Source: Apricaphanius iberus (taxonomy: Eukaryota; Chordata; Actinopteri; Cyprinodontiformes; Aphaniidae). From it: a DNA stretch of 64,000 bases. The number at the start of each line of letters is the position of its first letter. Within the stretch, counting starts at the first letter, position 1. The stretch covers positions 107,813 through 171,812 of the forward strand of contig JAPXFQ010002458.1 in NCBI GenBank assembly GCA_028564705.1, read 5' to 3'. Made by a program: the position numbers and the translations under genes. Shown one piece after another: positions 46,093 through 57,182 of the stretch. A model generated the notes under the pieces. It ran no database searches, was not told the DNA's origin, and saw only the letters and a program-made list of their open reading frames with translations.

Positions 46093-46811
46093 AGAGACAC
46101 GAGAGTCAAATGATTCAGCCTATCCCGTCCCATTGTGGATCTGAGAGGCTTAAAGTAGTAACGCTCACCACTTGCATTTGTGACATATGTCAGGTAAAGT
46201 GTAAGTGCAATGTCTAAATTTGCGAAGATTTCCCATAGGTTCTTTTTTCTAATAAACTTTAAAAGCAGTGGAGCAGATGTGATGCCTTTAGCACAAATAA
46301 AATCTTTGAACCGGACAATCACTTCCACAAACTCCATCTCCATCTCAGTTGAATATTTGATTTAGAACAGTAATATCAGAAAGGTTGTTTAGAAAGAAAT
46401 AGGTGTTTTGCGGTTATATACAGTATACCGTATATACAGTGGTCAATTTTCCAAATTAGTTTATCAACAACCACTTAAAAAAAAACACTAGATGAGAATT
46501 TTTACCAGCATTACGATAGCATTGCCTCTGCAGTTTGCAACATTTTCACATTTTTCAAAAACTTAAGTACAGAGTCACATAAAGCCTCCTCTGCATGCAT
46601 TTAATTTGGAAGAAACTTAAGAAAGCATCCCTGACAGTGTTGTTCAAGTGATACATATCTTGAGACGAGTGTAAGATGATCAACATGTGCCACATCTGCC
46701 ATTAAGATAACAATTTTTGAGAAGTTTTTGGCCATTTTTACTTCGCTGACTAAAACATCATGATCACCAATCAACTGAATGAACTCCTCACATGTGCTGG
46801 AAGACGGACAC
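46093..46811 (-). pseudogene. ZMYM1-like hAT transposase, catalytic core and C-terminus, degenerate
   Basis: At the right end the minus frame reads CEEFIQLIGDH, then VKMAKNFSKI and VDHLTLVSRYVSLEQ, matching the DUF4371 core of ZMYM1-like hAT proteins. At the left, 46093-46343 reads DIALTLYLTYVTNASGERYY and LRSTMGRDRLNHLTLVSL, the C-terminal hAT dimerisation domain with its NASGER core. The middle is missing or unreadable. The DUF4371 part continues on the far side of LINE C (50820-51060). The protein would be a nuclear transposase and is clearly dead here. Confidence 0.75.
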
Positions 46812-46920
46812 TGCATTGGTAGGTTAGCTTTGGTTTACTGCTAGCATTGCTACGGCTGCTTACTCTCCTGTCCCTCCTTTTCTCTCTGAATCTCCTCCTC
46901 TCTCCTGCTCTCTGTGTCAG

Positions 46921-47743
46921 ATGTTTAGTTACTCCTCTGCCTCCTTTAGCGAAGATGGTAGGTGTAATAAGTGCAGCATTTTTGTAGCCTTGGAGGTAAG
47001 GGATTCTGAGCTAGAGGCCCGGCTACGTGCTGTAGAACAGCCAGGCCCAGCAGTAGCCAGTGCGGAGCCAGTTAGGACAGGACTTCTTAGCCATCCTCCA
47101 ACAGCTCCCGTGCAGCCGGAACCTCAGGCGAGCTGGGTGACTGTTCGTAGGAAGCTTAGCGCCAGTCCCCAGCGCGCAGCCAACCTCCACACCCTTTCTG
47201 TGAACAATAGTTTCCACCCACTCAGCAACGCACCCGCTCAGCAGGAGAAGCCAACTCTTGTAATTGGCAGCTCCATAGTTAGGAACGTGGCTCCAGAGAC
47301 ACGAAAGACCACCCTCAAAGGCCTTCCAGGGGCCAGAACTGCGGACATTAGGTCCCATCTGAAGCTTTAGGCCAAGGACAAACGGCGGTATAGCAGGATC
47401 GTTATCCATGCTGGTGGCAATGACACCCGGTTAGGCAATCGGAGGTCACTAAAATTAGCGTTGCTTCGGTGTGTAGGGCTGCCAAAAAGATGTCTGACTG
47501 TCATTTTTTTCTGGTCCCCTGCCTGATCGTACTAGCGATGACACGTACAGCCGTATGCTGTTGTTTCACCTTTGGTTGTCAAGGTGGTGTCCAGAAAACG
47601 ATGTGGGCTACATTGATAACTGGGGGACCTTCTGGGGAAAACCTGGACTGTTACGTAGAGATGGCATCCATCCCACCGCGGCCAGTGCTGCCCATCTTTC
47701 CAGGAACATTGACAGGGTTATCACTAGTTCCCCATTGCCGTGA
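46921..47743 (+). pseudogene. LINE C ORF1 with SGNH/GDSL esterase domain, disrupted
   Basis: The ATG at 46921 opens a frame with GRCNKCSIFVALEVRDSELE (Cys pair plus helix), a Pro-rich linker, and KPTLVIGSSIVRNVAPETRK, which holds the serine block I (GSS). A TAG stops it at 47368-47370, but the same frame continues with RIVIHAGGNDTR, the GxND block. After a shift near 47500 the last block GLLRRDGIHPT (Asp-His) follows, to 47743. All three SGNH blocks are therefore present in order. In fish CR1/L2 elements this domain replaces an RNA-binding ORF1 fold and is thought to act in RNP transport or membrane binding. Confidence 0.8.
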
Positions 47744-47819
47744 CAACCCAGAGTCCAGGTCAGGGAACAGGGACTGCCACCCACCCACTACCCTATAGAG
47801 ACAGTTTCCCGTCCACTAC

Positions 47820-48884
47820 CCAAAACAAATGAATTAAAAGTTAATGCTACTAGAGCAAAGAATAAAAATCTCATAAAGATAAATACAACTCCGACTGAAC
47901 AGAAAAATAAATCAATTAAATGTGGTTTACTAAACATAAGATCTCTCCCCTCAAAAACACTCTTGGTAAATGACTTAATTTGTGATAATAATATTGATCT
48001 GTTTTGTTTTGCAGAGACATGGTCGCAGGAAGAGGACCATGACACAATAAATGAGTAAACCCCCCCTAGCTACTTAAACTTTAGTGTTCCTCAAAGTACT
48101 GGTCGAGGGGGTAGAGTAGCCACCATCTTTCATTCAGATTTACTAATTAATCCCCCAAAAAATAATAGTTACAGTTCCTTTGAGCATTTAATCTTTAGCC
48201 TTCCTCATACACATAAGAAAGCAGTAAAGCCTTTTGTTCGTGGTCTTATATCGTCCGACAGGCCCTTAGTCTCAATTTTTAGATCAGATATCAGACTTTC
48301 TATCAGATTTGGTTTTAAAAACTGATAAAGTTATTATATTTGGAAATTTAAATATTCATGTTGATAGTGAAAGTGATAGTCTAAATACAGCTTTTAAAAT
48401 TATCTTAGACTCAATAGGCTTTACTCAAAATGTGCAGGGCCCAACCCATTGTTGTCACCACACTTTAGATCTTGTGCTGACTTATGGCATTGATTGTGAA
48501 GAGACCATTTCAAACCTGATAGAAAACTTAATTACCAGAACGTTGTCAGACAATGCTGTAGCAAGTTTTAAAGAAGCTCTTCCAACTTTAGTTTCCTCAG
48601 TATATAAAAGTACAATAGAAAATAGCGATTTAACTCCTGACCCCTCACAACTTGACATTTTAGTTCATAGCGTTAATTCCTCCCTGCGTCTGGCAATAGA
48701 CAAAGTTGCCCCCTTGAAAAGGAAGGTGGCTAGCCATAGAGGATTAGCTCCCTGGTTTAATTTAGAGCTACGTACCTTGAAGCAGACTGTTAGAAAACTA
48801 GAGAGAAACTGGCGCTCCACACATTTACAGGATTCTTATTTAGTGTGGAAAAATAGTCTATTGCTTTATAAAAAGAGCCTTTGA
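47820..48884 (+). pseudogene. LINE C ORF2, endonuclease domain, disrupted
   Basis: Readable blocks are [28 protein letters not shown] (catalytic Glu kept), then stops near 48057 and shifts near 48240. The open frame 48309-48884 follows, where the GDFN block has become GNLNIHVD and the SDH block is deleted: after TYGIDCEE the text jumps to the ETISNLIENLI region. The linker KLERNWRSTHLQDSYLVWKN is kept. The enzyme would be inactive. Confidence 0.8.
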
Positions 48885-48895
48885 ACAGCCAGAAC

Positions 48896-49635
48896 AGCAT
48901 ACAGCAATATGCTTGCTTCTTCCTTAGTTAGTGAGGCAGCAACAAAAATGGTTGAACCTAATATATGCTTGAACTGCTTTAATGCAGCCGAACTTTCAGA
49001 TCTACTAAAATTATTAGCTTAATCAAAACTTGCATGTTAGACCCAGTCCCAACTAAACTTTTAAAATAGGGTTTCTCTTTGATTGCTGCTCCAATTTTGA
49101 ATATAATGAATCTATCATTAATCAATGGATGTGTACCACAGGAGTTTAGGATTGCTGTAATTAAACCTCTACTTAAGAAACCATCTCTTGATCAAAACGA
49201 TGTAATTAACTATAGACCGATATCTAATCTTCCTTTCTTATCTAAAATTCTTGAGAAAATAGTTGCACATCAGATGTGTGAGCATTTAAACAATAATGAG
49301 CTGTTTGAGAAGTTTCAGTCAGGCTTTAGAGCTCATCATAGCACTGAAACAGCTCTGGTGAAGGTTACTAATGATATTCTCATAGCCTCAAAAAAAAAAT
49401 GGACTGGTGACCATACTGGTCCTGTTAGATCTCAGTGCTGCCTTTGACACCGTTGATCACAATATTCTCATAGAAAGGCTTCAAAGTATATAGGTATAAT
49501 AGGAACAGCACTAGGCTGGTTTAAATCTTATTTGTCCAACAGATTTCAGTTTGTTCAGGTAGACAATAGATCTTCCTCTGCTTCAATGGTTACTTGCGGA
49601 GTACCACAAGGTTCGGTGCTTGGGCCGATCCTTTT

Positions 49636-49691
<56 letters not shown>

Positions 49692-50577
49692 TTCCTATTG
49701 GTAAAATCATTAGGCAGCATGGGATAAATTTCCATAGTTACACAGATGATACACAGCTAAATCTATCCATAAATCCTGATGAATCTAATCAGTTAGGTAG
49801 ACTACAACCATGTCTGAAAGACATAAAAATTACGATGACTCTAAACTTCTTGCTTCTGAATTCTGATAAAACAGAAGATGTCATCTTTGGACCAGAAGCT
49901 CTGAAAAAGAAACTACTTATCAACCCCTTCACCTGGACGGCATTAAATTAGTCTCCAGTGATAAAGTGAAGAACCTCAGTGTTATTTTTGACCAAGATAT
50001 GTAATTTAGATCTCACATTAAAGAAGTCTGTAGGATTTCCTTTTTTCACCTTAGGAATATTGCAAAAATTAGAACCATCCTGTCCAGGAGTGATGCTGAA
50101 AAACTAGTCCATGCCTTTGTTACTTCAAGGCTGGATTACTGTAACTGTCTATTATCAGGTAGTCCACAGAATACAATTAAAAGTCTTCAGTTAGTCCAAA
50201 ATGCTGCTGCTAGGATTCTGATGAATATTAAAAGAAGAGATCACATTTCCCCTGTTTTAGCTTCTCTTCACTGGCTCCCAGTAAAATCTAGAATAGAATT
50301 CAAGATCCTCCTTCTGACATATAAAGCCCTTAATAATCTAGCTCCATCATACATAAGAGACCTGATTGTTCCATATGTTCCTAACAGAGACCTTCGCTCT
50401 CAGACTGCAGGTTTACTGGTAGTTCCTAGGATTTCTAAAAGTAGAATGGATGGCAGATCTTTCAGTTACCAGGCTCCCCTCCTATGGAACCAGCTCCCAG
50501 GGCTGGTTCGTGAAGCAGACGTGTCTTTCTTTAAAACTAGGCTTAAAACCTTCCTCTTTGACAAAGCTTACAGTTAG
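48896..50577 (+). pseudogene. LINE C ORF2, reverse transcriptase domain, disrupted
   Basis: Frame 49079-49447 holds INYRPISNLPFLSKILEKIV and FQSGFRAHHSTETALVKV. An A-run (49391-49399) shifts the frame before the DLSAAFDTVDHNI block, which is readable at about 49428-49475. Frame 49532-49951 holds GVPQGSVLGPILFTIY, a run of alternating Ile-Tyr coded by the ta microsatellite, then MLPIGKIIRQHG and YTDD in place of YADD. Frame 50221-50577 gives the normal C-terminus to FLFDKAYS. Several stops separate the parts. Confidence 0.85.
49639..49689 (+). repeat. (TA)n microsatellite inside the LINE C RT gene
   Basis: About 25 ta units stand where LINE B has six to seven. The run keeps the reading frame because the added length is a multiple of three, coding alternating Tyr-Ile. 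Confidence 0.95.
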
Positions 50578-50819
50578 AGACAGGTTAGACAGGTAGCTAG
50601 GAAGAGACAGATTAATGTTAGTAGTCAGGTAGAGTGTCAAAAGCTAGGAAGAGATAGGAAGAGGTAGAGTAGCTAGGTGGAGATAGATTAATGTAAGCCA
50701 ATCTGTGGTTCTCTAATTCCTAAATTAAACATTGTATTATAATAACTCTTCTTGTAAAGTGCCTTGAGATGACATCTGTTGTGAAATGGCGCTATATAAA
50801 TAAACTGAATTGAATTGAA
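50578..50819 (+). repeat. LINE C 3' UTR and tail
   Basis: This short version of the gtagctagg-type repeats is followed by aagtgccttgagatgacatc and ggcgctatataaataaactg. It ends with gaattgaattgaa. Confidence 0.8.
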
Positions 50820-51060
50820 ATGTTAGAAGAAAGATTGGACGGTGTTCCTGCATTTCCATGTTCTTCTATGTGTGACTTTAGAACAGGATCAAACTCTCTG
50901 ATTAACTTCAGATTTCCCAGAATTCACATTATTTGCCCTTCCAAAAACATCACTGGAGAGTCTCCATCTCCACTTAGAGGCTTCAAGAGATCCTGTAAGC
51001 TTGGGCATCTTTTTCGTTAACTCTGTAGCATTCTTCTTTTTTTTCTGCATCTTTCTTTTC
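50820..51060 (-). pseudogene. ZMYM1-like hAT transposase, middle part, upstream of LINE C
   Basis: The minus frame reads ILGNLKLIREFDPVLKSHIE and EHGNAGTPSNLSSN, which corresponds to the ENFL..L.LIAEFDPVL.EH segment just before the DUF4371 core. The next residues of the family (TCEEFIQLIG) are found on the other side of LINE C at 46811, so the two pieces are halves of one interrupted gene. An in-frame TGA lies just before the conserved part. Further N-terminal zinc-finger sequence was not found. Confidence 0.7.
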
Positions 51061-52019
51061 TGCACTCCAGAATCTTACTTCCTCTGTCCACTATCAAGAG
51101 AAATGAATCACTGGCAATAATAATCAAGAATTCATGACAGATGTTGGCCAAAACAAATGAGCAAACACATCAACAACAATGTCAGTATCCGCTTAGCAAA
51201 TTATAAAGTTAAGATGTTCTCACTTACATTGTTCATTCGCAACATTAGAAAATGGTGCTCGGGGCACCCACAGTGACAGGGCCCCTGGGAGGCCCCTGCT
51301 AAAGTCTTGGCTTGCCTGGGTGAATGTGTTACTCTTCACTGATTAAAAACATTGTCAGAATCATTACTGCTTCTTCTCGAACAAAACTTCTGATTCCTCA
51401 GTGTTGAATTTTGTCAACAAAGTGTGTTAGAACACGTTACTGAATAGGTATATTACTGGTGGGCATTGTGCATAATCATCTGTTTGTATTTGGATACACA
51501 ATTTTATGCCTGCCATTTACAATAGCAGTGATAAAGTCCCAGCGGTTCATGGTGGACTAGTGCTGTGCAGTGCATCTTTGATTGGCTAGATCAATCAAAA
51601 ATGTGTTCATTTGTTAATTAAGCACTTTTCAAATAAAAATTCCAACTCAAAGTATTTCACAGATTAAAACTGACCCTACATAAACCACCAAATTCCCATC
51701 CCTCTCCTAGAGATTTAAAGGAACGATCACAATTATACCACCTCCCCCCAACCCATACCCCATGCACGCACACACTCAGATAAGCCAGGTAAGGAGCCAT
51801 CTGCACTGACATGAGCATATCAACAGTAGAAGTCAGGGCACCAACACGGGGCGTCAATGGGAGGCAAGGCGAAGACAGCCACCAACATCCAAGTGGTCAT
51901 GGTCAACGCAGACCTCAGCTTGCCCAGCAGAGGGCTCCAACGAAACAAACACTGGAAGGAAGATTAAAATAACAGGTTAAAATATAAATATGAACAGTGG
52001 ATGAATATAATTAGACTAA
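51061..52019. other. Unassigned stretch
   Basis: No supported gene. A patch at 51255-51320 (ctcggggcacccacagtgac) resembles transposon leader sequence, but no ends were found. Confidence 0.3.
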
Positions 52020-52640
52020 TGCTGCATTCACACCGCCCAAATGCGGATTGCGTGTAAAGTCTATGGTTGAGTCTGTCAGAGGTCTGGCAGAGTCTCTGTA
52101 GTGAGTTGTGTGTGTTGGCTCCTTCCACTTTTCAAGAGTTACTTGCGTTGCAAGCGGCAATGTAGCAAACGCAAGCAATGCAGAAGTTCAGCTAGCTGAA
52201 TGTTTGACGGACTTGACGCACTTGTCGCAGTGCGCCAACCAATCAGAGCGTCTCACTCTAAAGATGTCACTACACATATCATGAATGAAGCGGGAGCAGT
52301 AAAACCATTTTCAACAAACGCAGATTTCAAAAATCAGAAATAACACTTACCGAAGACAGATGGACAGACGCTCCTCAGGAGGAATAGATCACCTGTGGTT
52401 GGTGTCCTGGTAGGAGATTTGCGGCATAGGAGGTCGTAAAATTGGGCACAGGACAGACAAAAGTAGCACTAAAAGCGAACCTCATCCATACGCAGCTCCT
52501 GGGGCAAATGGTAAAACTCCCCAAACTCACAACGCATCTGAAGAATGGGGTGTATCCACAAACGGCGTGACGAGCGTCCTGAGCTCTTAGTGTGGCAAGT
52601 TCATGGTGCATACCTGCGTTTAGAGCAGCTGATTGTGGAA
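52020..52640 (-). mobile_element. PIF/Harbinger element fragment
   Basis: It contains a degenerate Harbinger-type transposase exon with a splice donor (52340-52614). The flank 52025-52260 is rich in words such as ttcacaccgcccaaatgcgg and gcgttgcaagcggcaatg that I associate with subterminal regions of fish Harbinger elements. Ends were not placed exactly. Confidence 0.45.
52351..52614 (-). pseudogene. Harbinger transposase first exon, degenerate
   Basis: On the minus strand the text begins HHELATLRAQDAR and, after a shift, reads PILQMRCEFGEFYHLPQELR and MDEVRF, then a stop, CYFCLSCAQFYDLLCR. These are the N-terminal residues of the HARBI1-like DDE nuclease (QELRMDEVRFRxYFRLS). A good 5' splice site (tcttcggtaagtgtt, GT at plus 52349-52350) follows, as in spliced Harbinger genes. 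At least one stop and one frameshift disable it. The catalytic part is absent. Confidence 0.6.
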
Positions 52641-53135
52641 ACCCAGGGGGGGCAATAAATATCCATTTATGTTTTAAGTCTTTTTAATAAAGTGCCTTTT
52701 CTTAAGGTTCTTATCTTCATTATAATGTGTGTTTAACCAAGAGGACATATGCTCTGATAAATAAATGTGCTTGCATAATAAAATATGTTAACTAATGTGC
52801 CTTAGAAAAAAACGTTTTTATAATGATTTAGATGCTGAACTGTGCAGAGTGGTATGTGATAAGGATATGGCTTTGTCTCTTCTTACCAAGATGTAACTGT
52901 GAGTGCAGAGAAGGGTTATATTGTTCTAGCCAAAGGGTCACAAATCTCTGAATAAGTGGAAAATGTATAACAAACCTCACTTTGAAATAACACCTGCATC
53001 AATAAACCTGCATGCAGTTGAAGGTCAAAAGGTAACACTTTCAGAGATGAGAGAGATCATTTCGGAGAAGAGTCAACCATCTACAAGAAACCACAAGAGG
53101 GATTTTGATGCGCTGATTCTGTGGAAACTGTCTAT
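52641..53135. other. Unassigned AT-rich stretch
   Basis: No gene or recognised element. Confidence 0.3.
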
Positions 53136-54486
53136 TTTGTGCACACTGAACGCGATAGGAGCGAATATAAAGCGTGACACACGCCTAGCTGTTCGCGTGC
53201 ACGTTCACACCTTGAAGCGTGTACAACACGAACTGGTCGCGCTTCAAATATGGTATGTTCACGCGGGAATCGGCCTTCAGCTGAGCTGGGGCTACAGTGC
53301 AGCTGGCGCAGGAGGACCGAGCTGCTGGGGGACAGCGTGTTCGGCCCAGGCTTCAGCGGAGCTGGGGCTACAGTGCAGCTGGCGGAGGACAGCATGTTCG
53401 GCCCGGGCTTCAGCGGAGCTGGGCCTACAGTGCAGCTGGCGGAGGAGGACCGAGCTGACGGAGGACAGCGTGTTCGGCCCGGGCTTCAGCGGAGCTGGGG
53501 CTACAGTGCAGCTGGCGGTGGATTATGGACCAAGCTGACGGAGGACAGCGTGTTCGGCCCGGGCTGCAGAGGAGCTGGGGCTACAGTGTAGCTGGCGGTG
53601 GATTATAAACCGAGCTGACAGAGGACAGAGTTGATTAAGTGTTTGGCCTGGCCTCCGGTAGAGCTGGGACCGCTGCACTAGGGGTTTGGTGAGCTACAGA
53701 TACAGTCTAGCTACGGCGGAAGGATCCATAAACAGCAACGAGCCTCTCATAAACACTGGCTCCTCGCCGCCTGGAGAACGTGACCTGCTCGCTCAGTTTG
53801 TGCCGTGAAGGTCCAAGCTTCGCCTGCAGAAAAACCAACTAGATTTCTGAGCAGCTGTCCATCTGTCTGCGGCTCGTAAAGTTTATCATATTTGAGCAGT
53901 GTGGGACGTGGTGCGGGAGCTGCTACCAGGAAACCAGGTGAGGAGGCCGTTTCAAGGCTGACTTCTAGGCCGAGAGGTGCTTTTACAGCAACAACGGCTC
54001 TTTTAAGAGCCACCCACAAACCTCTTAAGAGCATTTCTCTCTCAATAGTTTATTTTTTATTTCTGTCTCTGTATTGAAAACTGCTTGTGTCATGTAGCTC
54101 AGAGTGATTAGCCACGGTGTTTATCAGTATTTCCTCCATGTCCTGCTGGGGCTGTGACTCCATGACAGTCACAGAATCACTGAAATTCTGCCCCCTGATT
54201 GGTTATCGCAACGCGATTTGACGCTGGAGTTCAGAGTTTTCCAACTCGAGCGATAGACGGCATGAGCGCGAATGCACAAAATGCACCACGTAAAAAGCAG
54301 CGCGAATTTTCCATCGCATCTGTAGCGCGAATTGTTCGCGCGAATCAGGCAGAAAAGTTTTTTCGCGATGCAAATCTGCTTCTGCAGTGTTGCGGGACCC
54401 CAAGTCGCGCCTCATCGCACTCCTCCATTGATTTTACATGTAAACCTGAAGCTCTCGTCGCTCCTATCGCGTTTGGTCTGGACCCA
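53136..54486. mobile_element. Terminal-repeat-bounded unit, Harbinger-like, around a GC-rich minisatellite
   Basis: The 16-mer aacgcgataggagcga at 53149-53164 is exactly inverted at 54458-54473, and the outer bases (tgcacactg and the complement tccagacca) are also similar. Such gtccagaccaaacgcgatag ends occur in fish MITEs of the Harbinger type. Both subterminal regions are rich in gcg words. The 1.3 kb interior has no transposase but contains a minisatellite (53262-53620). A 3-bp target duplication was not confirmed. Confidence 0.5.
53262..53620 (+). repeat. GC-rich minisatellite, about five units of 57-75 bp
   Basis: Units contain gtgttcggcccgggcttcag cggagctggggctacagtgc agctggcgg, with optional insertions such as aggaccgagctgacggagga. 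Frames open through it on both strands (52963-53538, 53250-53591) are a consequence of the repeat and are not called as genes. Confidence 0.85.
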
Positions 54487-56005
54487 CAGTTAGTGATGTA
54501 TATTTACCGCTGAAACTCTGAGAAGAGCAGAGAGATGGCAGATGGGATGGGAGGCTGTAGGAGGTTGGTGTTGTGACCGTGTGACGCGTGACTCCTTTTT
54601 TGTTCTTCTGAGTTGAAGTCGTTTATTTAAACGGGGCTTATATATTTTTACTGAGGAGTAGGCTCTAAAGGCCAGCCTATGTGGGGCTTTCCCCACTTAA
54701 GTACGTGAACCCGGATTGAAGGTGACACTAACGGCTCCTTTGATAATAAATTATCTGGTAATAGTGCGTAGGAGAAGTGATAATTTCAGACTAGAAGAAA
54801 GGTAGACTGAGGTGCTACCTTACCCTGTCTCTCAAAGCGTCATTGACAGCGGGAATGCCAAACTTCTGACGTGAGTAGATCATCTTCTGTAACTTATGCA
54901 GCCATCATTTGGTGCAGCCACTTTAAAAGATGACCATCCAGCTACTCTGATATAACTTAGCATTAAAGCAGATAAATGACCTTCACATTATGACTGTGAG
55001 GGGGAGTAAGCTGTTCTCATATTAAGTCTAAGGTTGCAGAGGCCCACCCCACTAATGGAGATCGGCTGTACGGTCGGACTTGAAGCTGGTTCTTGTGTCC
55101 ATGTGGTGTTGTGTTTCTGACTGCATAACTGCATATGACTGTTAATTTATCTGGGGATGATATTGTCCGAGGGTCCATCGACACGAATTTATTTAAATCC
55201 CTATAGAGTCCAATAGGGTGTCTTTTGAAATCTGTACACACACACACATTTATATATATATGCAAGTATATATATATATATATGAGAGCATGACTGCTGG
55301 GGGAGAGTAAGACAAAGGAGAGTAAACTGTAAGAGAAAAAGCCGAAGTACTTTGCGACTTGAGCGGTCAGCGCTGGGACCGTTATTCCGTACGAGGGCTC
55401 TGACCTGTCGTATGAGCGGAGATGAGGTAAATTCGTTGTAGAATTGAAGTGCTATGTATTAATCTAAATAAATTTAACCCTAGGCTGCGTGGCAGTGATG
55501 GTTGGAGTCTCAAAATAGTGATTATTGAGGACAGTCACTTGACTGGACAGTCTGTGAGGTTCTTACAGGCGCTAATGCACCCGATGTCAATGTGGTCTAG
55601 TTTTATCTAGCACATAAAGCCAAGCCACTCTCTCGATACGATTCCCCATAGTTCAGAACGTCCAACAGAGGAAGCCCCGCCCACACGCTCTTTTGTTGCT
55701 CGGAAGCAAGCGTTGCAAGCTTCAACATATATGCGTCAAACTACATGTGTTGGTAGCCTTGCTTGATGCAGACAAACTGTGCAGTGTGAATACAGCAAAG
55801 GTAGTCAAACACTGAAAAAAATATAAGCAGGTAAAACACACAGAGCCATTAAACAGAATATAATAAATTATATAATAACTCACCATGTATTTAAAACTTG
55901 TTCCAACAGCTGTTGCCAGAGGAGCGTAGAGACCACGAAGGTTCATATGGTGAAATCAGTTCTGAAAGATAGGAAAGCCCAAGATCATTAAGACACCTAA
56001 ATCTA
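54487..56005. other. Unassigned stretch with simple repeats
   Basis: No gene is recognised. It includes ca and ta microsatellites at 55238-55283. Confidence 0.3.
55238..55283. repeat. Compound (CA)n-(TA)n microsatellite
   Basis: cacacacacacattta is followed by two ta runs separated by tgcaag. Confidence 0.9.
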
Positions 56006-56697
56006 TTAAAGGGACTATATAATGCAAAATCAAGTTTTTGGAGTTTTCAATCATCTTGTAATGCAATTTTCTCATAGAATCCCTGCCAGAGTGGGTTTTG
56101 GCTTAATTCACGCATGTCTGAGTATTCCTCCTGAATACTGCTCTCTGAGCAGCTGCACCGCCCTCTTCTGGAAATCGACTGAGTGGTAACAGTGACAAAA
56201 GAACACCCACAGCGTTTTTATACACTGGGCTGAAAAGATTGCTTGCTGGACTCAGCTGTGTTGGTTTGGGGTCTGTCTAAAGCCTGGATGGGCTCTGTCT
56301 ATAGCCTGGTAGATTTAACAGCTGAAATAAGCTATAATGACTCAGTTTTTTTTTTACAAAAAATAGATAAAGTAAACATCCAAGCCCTTAATATAACAGA
56401 GTTTTATTGTGGTACTTGGTGTACTTCAAATTCACTGTCGGACTTCTGTTTGAGATAAGCCTTCGCTGTTTTTCTCAGTCAGAGCAGCTCTGCACAGGAG
56501 AGGATTGGAGGTGGGGTGCAGGAGGTGGAATTATAGAGGAATGAGCTGTTTTACTTCGTAGTCCACCATTAACTACAGGATACAAGTTAAATTTCAGGAC
56601 AAATTAATACTATATAACACCAAACGTAACATTTTATCATATTTATGTCTATCCCAGAAGTTGAAAGTTGTAAAATAGCGTGATATAGTCCCTTTAA
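56006..56697. mobile_element. TTAA-bounded MITE, about 690 bp
   Basis: TTAA at 56006-56009 and 56694-56697 flank exact inverted ends agggactatat (56010-56020) and atatagtccct (56683-56693). TTAA target duplication is the mark of piggyBac-type transposases. The inner sequence has no coding frame of note. Confidence 0.65.
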
Positions 56698-56872
56698 CGC
56701 ATGGGTGTCCAGCTCCAGTCCTCACAGGCCGGTGTCCTACCAGTTTTAGTTATGTCTCTGCTCCAACACTGCATATTTACATGTTCCAACTACCTACCCA
56801 GTATGCCAAAGTTCTGCAGAGGCCTGCTAATGAGCAATCATTTGATTCGGGTGCAATGAACCAGGGAAAGAA
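56698..56872. mobile_element. hAT-type non-autonomous element end
   Basis: gggtgtccagctccagtcct cacaggccggtgtcctacca and gcaatcatttgattcgggtg form a common fish repeat block with ends of the CAGGGGTGTCC class. The opposite end is missing. Confidence 0.4.
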
Positions 56873-57089
56873 GTAAAACTTGCTGAATAGTGAACTTTAT
56901 GGAATTTTTTTATTACAATGGATTTCAGAAAGAAAATTGAGAAGAAAATTACAAACATACACTTTCTTTTTCTGTTTTTCCTAAATTGCTGTTTTTTATC
57001 AAATGAGAAATTTTTATTGATTCTCATTTTTTTCTGCTTTTGATTTTTTTTAATATAGCTGTTTTTACCTTCCATGCTTTTATCATATG

Positions 57090-57182
57090 TTTGGTTTCTT
57101 GACCACCAAATCATGTAAAGCACCTTGAATTACCTTGTGTTGAAAGTGTGCTATACAAATAAAAGTTGCCCTGCCTTGCCTT
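57090..57182 (+). repeat. LINE/SINE 3' end with tgcct-type tail
   Basis: aaagcaccttgaattacctt gtgttgaaagtgtgctatac aaataaaagttgccctgcct tgcctta has the build of an L2-like 3' end (conserved cctt-ga box, tatacaaataaa, pentamer tail). A related end without tail is at 43370-43416. Confidence 0.55.

Larger units (their letters stand above)
46812..50819 (+). mobile_element. LINE C: near full-length L2-clade LINE inserted in the hAT pseudogene
   Basis: The most complete L2 copy here: 5' UTR, ORF1 with GDSL/SGNH domain, endonuclease, RT, repeat-bearing 3' UTR and the gcgctatataaataaactga attgaattgaa tail. Both flanks are parts of the same hAT gene on the opposite strand, which fixes the limits to within about 15 bp. 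A diverged target duplication may be present (atgtgctggaaga near 46791 and atgttagaaga at 50820). It carries stops and frameshifts in every ORF. Confidence 0.85.

Noticed and set aside
52963..53538. A 191-codon frame over the GC-rich minisatellite
   Set aside because: The open frame follows from the tandem repeat; frames are open on both strands and no motif is present.
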